A stretch of 64,000 nucleotides of DNA from an uncultured Pelagibacteraceae bacterium. Its GTDB lineage: Bacteria; Pseudomonadota; Alphaproteobacteria; Pelagibacterales; Pelagibacteraceae. A program made the translations under genes and the position numbers. A model generated the notes under the pieces. That model worked only from the letters and a program-made list of their open reading frames with translations. It was not told the DNA's origin and searched no databases. Where the stretch lies: NCBI GenBank assembly GCA_902527415.1, contig CABZPD010000002.1:1-64000 (forward strand). The letters run 5' to 3'. Shown here piece by piece: positions 59,382 through 64,000 of this stretch (positions are counted from its first letter, which is position 1; every line of letters begins with the position of its first letter).

Positions 59382-60094
59382 TGTCTGTTAATAATATTTC
59401 TTTCATTTTACACAAACCTCAACTCTCAGAAAATATTGGAGCCTGTGCAAGGGGAATGAAAAATTTTAATTTTAATAAACTGATTGTTATTGAACCTAAA
59501 CCAATATTTCCAAATGATAAAATTTTAGCGACCTCAGTAGGAGCAAAAAATATAATTAATAAAGCAAAAAATTTTGAAAATTTAGAAAAACCTTTAAAAA
59601 ATATTGATATTGTAATTGCAACATCAGCACGATTTAGAAATAAAAATATTAAACATATCCAATTAGAAGATTTAAAAAAAATTAATTATAAAAAGAAAAT
59701 AGCTTTTTTATTTGGTTCAGAAGCGTCTGGTTTATCAAACAATGAAATAAGCTATGCAAATTATACTCTTCAAATTCCAACTAATCCTGATTTTAAATCA
59801 TTAAATTTATCTCACAGCTTAATAATAATTGCTCAATATCTATCAAGCATAATTAATTCAAAAACATCTTCTTTTAAGAAATCGAGTAAAGTTAAATCAG
59901 CATCTAAAAAAGAGATAGTTGCTATGGCAAATCTTTGCATACAGAATCTTGAAGAGATTAATTTTTTTAAATCAAAAGAGAAGAAACCAATAATGCTTGA
60001 AAACTTGAGGAATATTTTTTATAGGATGGAATTATCAACCAAAGAAACACGTATTTTATCAGGTGTATTTGCAAGTTTAGGTAAAAAACGTTGA
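59381..60094 (+). CDS. TrmJ-like SpoU-class RNA methyltransferase
   Basis: 'ILHKPQLSENIGACARGMKNF', 'AFLFGSEASGLSNNEI', 'SLNLSHSLIIIAQYL'. Confidence 0.88.
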   Translation: MSVNNISFILHKPQLSENIGACARGMKNFNFNKLIVIEPKPIFPNDKILATSVGAKNIINKAKNFENLEKPLKNIDIVIATSARFRNKNIKHIQLEDLKKINYKKKIAFLFGSEASGLSNNEISYANYTLQIPTNPDFKSLNLSHSLIIIAQYLSSIINSKTSSFKKSSKVKSASKKEIVAMANLCIQNLEEINFFKSKEKKPIMLENLRNIFYRMELSTKETRILSGVFASLGKKR

Positions 60095-60134
60095 TTGACA
60101 AAATGATGAGTAAGTTTATAAAGCCCACTATCAA

Positions 60135-60752
60135 ATGACAAAAAGATTAAACTCTAAACATAAAGTAGACAGAAGATTAAAAGTTAACCTTTGGGGCAGA
60201 CCCAAAAGTCCTTTTAATACTAGAGCTTATGGACCAGGACAACATGGTCAAACAAAAACATCAAAGCCATCTGATTATGGAATACAGCTTCAGGCTAAAC
60301 AAAAATTAAAAGCCTATTATGGTAACATTAACGAGAGACAATTTAGAAATATTTACAAAAAAGCAGTAATGCTTAAGGGTGATACTGGTGAAAATTTAAT
60401 TGGTCTTCTTGAAAGAAGGTTAGATGCTGTGATTTACAGAGCAAAATTTGCAACAACAATTTTTTCAGCTAGACAATTAATCAATCATGGACATGTAAAA
60501 GTAAATGGCAAAAAAGTGAATATTGGAAGTTATTTAGTCAGAGAAGAGGATTCAATTGAGATAAGAGATAAATCTAAACAGCTTGCAATAATCGATATAG
60601 CTCTTGCTAATAAAGAAAGAGAAACTCCAGAATACATTCAGATGGATGAAAAAAATAAAAAATTAAAATTTGTTAGAGTACCAAAATTTGAAGAAGTCCC
60701 GTATCCAATTGTTATGGAACCTAATCTAGTAATTGAATATTATTCTAGATAA
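60135..60752 (+). CDS. rpsD: 30S ribosomal protein S4
   Basis: '[10 protein letters not shown]', '[45 protein letters not shown]'. Confidence 0.96.
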   Translation: MTKRLNSKHKVDRRLKVNLWGRPKSPFNTRAYGPGQHGQTKTSKPSDYGIQLQAKQKLKAYYGNINERQFRNIYKKAVMLKGDTGENLIGLLERRLDAVIYRAKFATTIFSARQLINHGHVKVNGKKVNIGSYLVREEDSIEIRDKSKQLAIIDIALANKERETPEYIQMDEKNKKLKFVRVPKFEEVPYPIVMEPNLVIEYYSR

Positions 60753-61091
60753 TTAGTTTTTCGCCTTAAAATTTATATTTTTGCTTTCAAAAAGTTTTGC
60801 CAATTCACCACTTTCATACATTTCTTTAACAATGTCACATCCACCTATAAATTCATTTTTAACATAAAGTTGTGGGATGGTTGGCCAATCACTAAAAACT
60901 TTAATACCCTCTCTTAAATTTTGATTTTCTAAAACATTTATACCTTTAAAATTTACTTCTAGTATTTTTAAAATATTTGAAGTAGCCATTGAAAATCCAC
61001 ATTGAGGAGCGTCAGGTGTGCCTTTCATAAACAAACATACTTCGTTGTTTTCAATTTCATTTTTTATTAAATCATTTGTTTGTTGATCCAT
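60753..61091 (-). CDS. grxD: Monothiol glutaredoxin, Grx4 family
   Basis: 'VCLFMKGTPDAPQCGFS' CGFS, 'WPTIPQLYVKNEFIGGCDIVKEMYESGEL'. Confidence 0.94.
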   Translation of the reverse strand: MDQQTNDLIKNEIENNEVCLFMKGTPDAPQCGFSMATSNILKILEVNFKGINVLENQNLREGIKVFSDWPTIPQLYVKNEFIGGCDIVKEMYESGELAKLFESKNINFKAKN

Positions 61092-61322
61092 TTAACTCTC
61101 CTTTGTTTTAATTGCTAATGCATGTAGCTCATTACCCATTCTACCTTTTAATGAGTTGTAAACCATTTTATGTTGTTCAATTTTACTTTTTCCAGAAAAT
61201 TGAGATGAGGTAACAGTCGCTGAATAATGATTTCCATCACCTGCCAAATCTTGTATTTCAACAATTGCATCTGGCATTGCCTCTTTTATAAAATTCTCAA
61301 TTTCTTTTAAATCCATCGCCAT
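61092..61322 (-). CDS. BolA family protein
   Basis: 'IENFIKEAMPDAIVEIQDLAGDGNHYSATVTSSQFSGKSKIEQHKMVYNSLKGRMGNELHALAIKT'. Confidence 0.94.
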   Translation of the reverse strand: MAMDLKEIENFIKEAMPDAIVEIQDLAGDGNHYSATVTSSQFSGKSKIEQHKMVYNSLKGRMGNELHALAIKTKES

Positions 61323-63514
61323 TATTTACTCATATAATTTATAAGCCAACTTTTATTAGAAGTTGATAATTCGTCAATTGTAACTTTTGTCTTATCGTTA
61401 ATATATACTTCATTTTCAATAATTGTGCCAAGTTCATCAAAATGGACTGCATTTTTATTCAATATATCAGCTACTTTTTTAAAATCTTTTTTATTAATTT
61501 CTATAACATATCTACCTTGATCTTCAGCAAACAAGTATTCTATTTCATTAATTAAATATTTAGGTTTGTTAATATTTATTCCTTTTTTTCCTTTAATACA
61601 CATTTTTGCTACTGCAGTAATTATGCCACCTAAAGAAACATCATGAGCACTTTTTATTAAATTATTATCAATCAACTTCAGCAACGTTTCTCCATTATTT
61701 TTTTCATTAAATAAATTTACTTCAGGCGGGGGTCCATTTTTTTCATCTAAAATAGTTCTTGCAAATAAACTTTGATCAATATGTCCTTCGGTTTTTCCAA
61801 TTACTAAAACTAAATTATCAACCTCTTTAAAATCCAAAGTAATCATATTTTTATAATCTTTGATTAACCCAACACCACCAATTGCAGGTGTAGGTTTTAT
61901 ACCTTCCTCTTTTGTTTGGTTGTAGAAAGATACATTTCCAGAAACCACTGGGAATTTTAAATAATCACTTGCTTCACCAATACCTTGAACACATTCAACA
62001 AACTCACCCATGTTTTCTTCATTTTCAGGACTACCAAAATTTAAACAATTAGTAATAGCAATTGGTTTTGCACCAACAGAAATAAGATTTCTAAAACTTT
62101 CACAAACTACCTGCTTTCCACCAGTTAAAGGATGGGCCCAACAATAAACTGCAGATGAATCTACCGAAGCTGCAATAGCTTTATCTGTTCCATGAACTCT
62201 TACAACGCCTGCATCTCCACCAGGTTTTTGAATTGTATCTCCCATAACAGTATGGTCATACTGTTGCCAAATCCATTCTTTGCTGCATACGTTTGGATTA
62301 GCTAAAATTTTCTTTAATACATCAATAATTTTTAAATGTTTAATGTCTTCTTTTTTAATTTTATTCTTTTTAGGAAGTTTTGCTTTTTTCCATTTACGAT
62401 CATACATAGGAGAGTTTTCAACCAAAGTATTAACTGGAATGTCTGCAACTTTTTCTTCATCAAAATAAAGTTCTATTTTTTTAGATTTAGTAGTTTTTCC
62501 AATCACAGCAAAATCTAAGTTCCATTTATCAAATATTTTTTTTGCTTGTTCTTCTTTGCCGTTTTCTAAAACAATCAACATTCTTTCTTGGCTCTCAGAG
62601 AGCATTATTTCATACGGTGTCATTTTGGCTTCTCTACAAGGTACTTTGTTTAAGTTAATTTCTATACCAAGGTTTCCTTTTGAGGCCATTTCAATACTTG
62701 AGGAAGTTAATCCAGCAGCACCCATATCTTGAATAGCTATAATCGAGTCTCCTGCCATAAGCTCTAAGCAAGCTTCAAGCAAAAGTTTTTCAGTAAATGG
62801 ATCTCCAACTTGAACTGTAGGTTTCTTTTCCTCTATTTTTTCATCAAAACTAGCTGAAGCCATACTTGCACCATGTATTCCATCTCTTCCAGTTTTAGAT
62901 CCAACATAAATAACAGGCTTATTTAAGCCAGCTGCTTTAGAATAAAAAATCTTATCTTTTTTGACCAATCCTAATGTCATAGCGTTAACCAAAATATTTC
63001 CATTATAGGAGCTATCAAAACTTGTTTGGCCAGCAATTGTAGGAACACCCATACAATTTCCATAACCACCTATTCCATGAACAACACCTCTTAATAAATT
63101 TTTCGTTTTTTTATGTTGTGGTGATCCGAAATGAATAGAGTTCAAGTTAGCTATTGGTCTTGCACCCATTGTAAATACATCACGCATTATTCCGCCAACT
63201 CCAGTAGCAGCGCCTTGGTAAGGTTCAATAAATGAAGGGTGATTGTGACTTTCTATTTTAAAAACTATTGCATCATTATCCTCAATATCAATAACACCTG
63301 CATTTTCTCCAGGACCTTGGATAACTTTCTTTCCTTTAGTAGGTAGCTTCTTTAAATGTAATCTTGATGATTTATAAGAACAATGTTCATTCCACATTGC
63401 AGAAAAAATCCCAAGTTCTGTGATATTAGGGGTTCTCTTTAATAGCTCACAAATTTTAGCGTATTCATCTTTCTTTAAACCGTGATCAACTGCTACTTGT
63501 TCGTTTACAATCAT
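61322..63514 (-). CDS. purL: Phosphoribosylformylglycinamidine synthase, PurL (small form)
   Basis: 'ELGIFSAMWNEHCSYKSSR', 'ESHNHPSFIEPYQGAATGVGGIMRDVFTMGARPIA'. Confidence 0.95.
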   Translation of the reverse strand: MIVNEQVAVDHGLKKDEYAKICELLKRTPNITELGIFSAMWNEHCSYKSSRLHLKKLPTKGKKVIQGPGENAGVIDIEDNDAIVFKIESHNHPSFIEPYQGAATGVGGIMRDVFTMGARPIANLNSIHFGSPQHKKTKNLLRGVVHGIGGYGNCMGVPTIAGQTSFDSSYNGNILVNAMTLGLVKKDKIFYSKAAGLNKPVIYVGSKTGRDGIHGASMASASFDEKIEEKKPTVQVGDPFTEKLLLEACLELMAGDSIIAIQDMGAAGLTSSSIEMASKGNLGIEINLNKVPCREAKMTPYEIMLSESQERMLIVLENGKEEQAKKIFDKWNLDFAVIGKTTKSKKIELYFDEEKVADIPVNTLVENSPMYDRKWKKAKLPKKNKIKKEDIKHLKIIDVLKKILANPNVCSKEWIWQQYDHTVMGDTIQKPGGDAGVVRVHGTDKAIAASVDSSAVYCWAHPLTGGKQVVCESFRNLISVGAKPIAITNCLNFGSPENEENMGEFVECVQGIGEASDYLKFPVVSGNVSFYNQTKEEGIKPTPAIGGVGLIKDYKNMITLDFKEVDNLVLVIGKTEGHIDQSLFARTILDEKNGPPPEVNLFNEKNNGETLLKLIDNNLIKSAHDVSLGGIITAVAKMCIKGKKGININKPKYLINEIEYLFAEDQGRYVIEINKKDFKKVADILNKNAVHFDELGTIIENEVYINDKTKVTIDELSTSNKSWLINYMSK

Positions 63515-64000
63515 TTTAAATTATTTATTAAATTTTTAAAAAATAATGATCCATCCTCACCAGATAATGATGTATCAATCATTCTTTCAGGGTGGGGCAT
63601 CATTCCTAGAACATTTTTTTCTTTATTAAATATACCAGCAATATTTTTTATCGATCCATTGGGATTAAATTGATCTTCTATTTTTCCATTTTCATCACAA
63701 TAGTTAATAGCTATTTGATTATTATCTTCAATTTCTTTTAATTGATCATTGGTACAAAAATAATTTCCTTCATTATGAGCGATATGAAATTCAAAAACTT
63801 CGTTATCAACATTTTTAAAATATTTATTTTTTTTATCGTTAATTTTTACAAAAACGTTTTTACAGATAAATTCTAAATATTTATTTCTAAGCAAAACACC
63901 TGGAACCAAACCAGTTTCTACCAATATTTGAAATCCATTACAGATACCCATGACCATACCTCCTGAATTTGCAAAATTAATTACAGACTGCATTATTTTT
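63511..64000 (-). CDS. purQ: Phosphoribosylformylglycinamidine synthase glutaminase subunit (N-terminus beyond window)
   Basis: 'GICNGFQILVETGLVPGVLLRN' catalytic Cys motif, 'MMPHPERMID'; reading frame continues to the window edge. Confidence 0.9.
   Translation of the reverse strand, partial: KIMQSVINFANSGGMVMGICNGFQILVETGLVPGVLLRNKYLEFICKNVFVKINDKKNKYFKNVDNEVFEFHIAHNEGNYFCTNDQLKEIEDNNQIAINYCDENGKIEDQFNPNGSIKNIAGIFNKEKNVLGMMPHPERMIDTSLSGEDGSLFFKNLINNLK

Noticed and set aside
1-64000. CRISPR arrays, prophage structural genes, IS transposases, rRNA operons
   Set aside because: No regularly spaced repeats, transposase/integrase/capsid-like ORFs or rRNA sequence seen.

Overview
AT-rich window that reads as a SAR11 / Pelagibacter-like alphaproteobacterial chromosome (inferred from gene content and composition, not from a database search). 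Most of it is dense core metabolism: a taurine-type ABC transporter with an omega-aminotransferase and alanine dehydrogenase, a purine/MTA salvage block, a SpeD-SpeE fusion, amino-acid ABC and TTT transporters, rpoZ-dusA, nrdAB, prpDBC, glmS, aroG(II), nadE, cysS, cimA, rpsD, grxD-bolA and purL/purQ. Two items stand out. (1) A ~1.78 kb mini-island at 14080-15861 is bounded by exact 41-bp copies of the 5' half of tRNA-Met(CAT). It has GAACCA-N5-GAACCA repeat pairs near both ends, no recombinase gene, and a cargo gene for a membrane-anchored coiled-coil / Mrr-like PD-(D/E)XK protein. The intact tRNA is now downstream of island DNA and probably uses an island-supplied promoter. (2) A contiguous block, apt / mtnP-mtnA / class II aldolase-SDR fusion / SpeD-SpeE fusion, could form a polyamine by-product (MTA) recycling route of the DHAP-shunt type. 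Other points include an ABC permease with a ~330-aa extracytoplasmic insertion, stem-loops at all three substrate-binding-protein/transporter junctions, a plant-type GDP-mannose 3,5-epimerase-like gene, a stand-alone GlmU acetyltransferase domain, and a pair of related small membrane-anchored proteins. All calls come from reading the sequence; no homology search was run.
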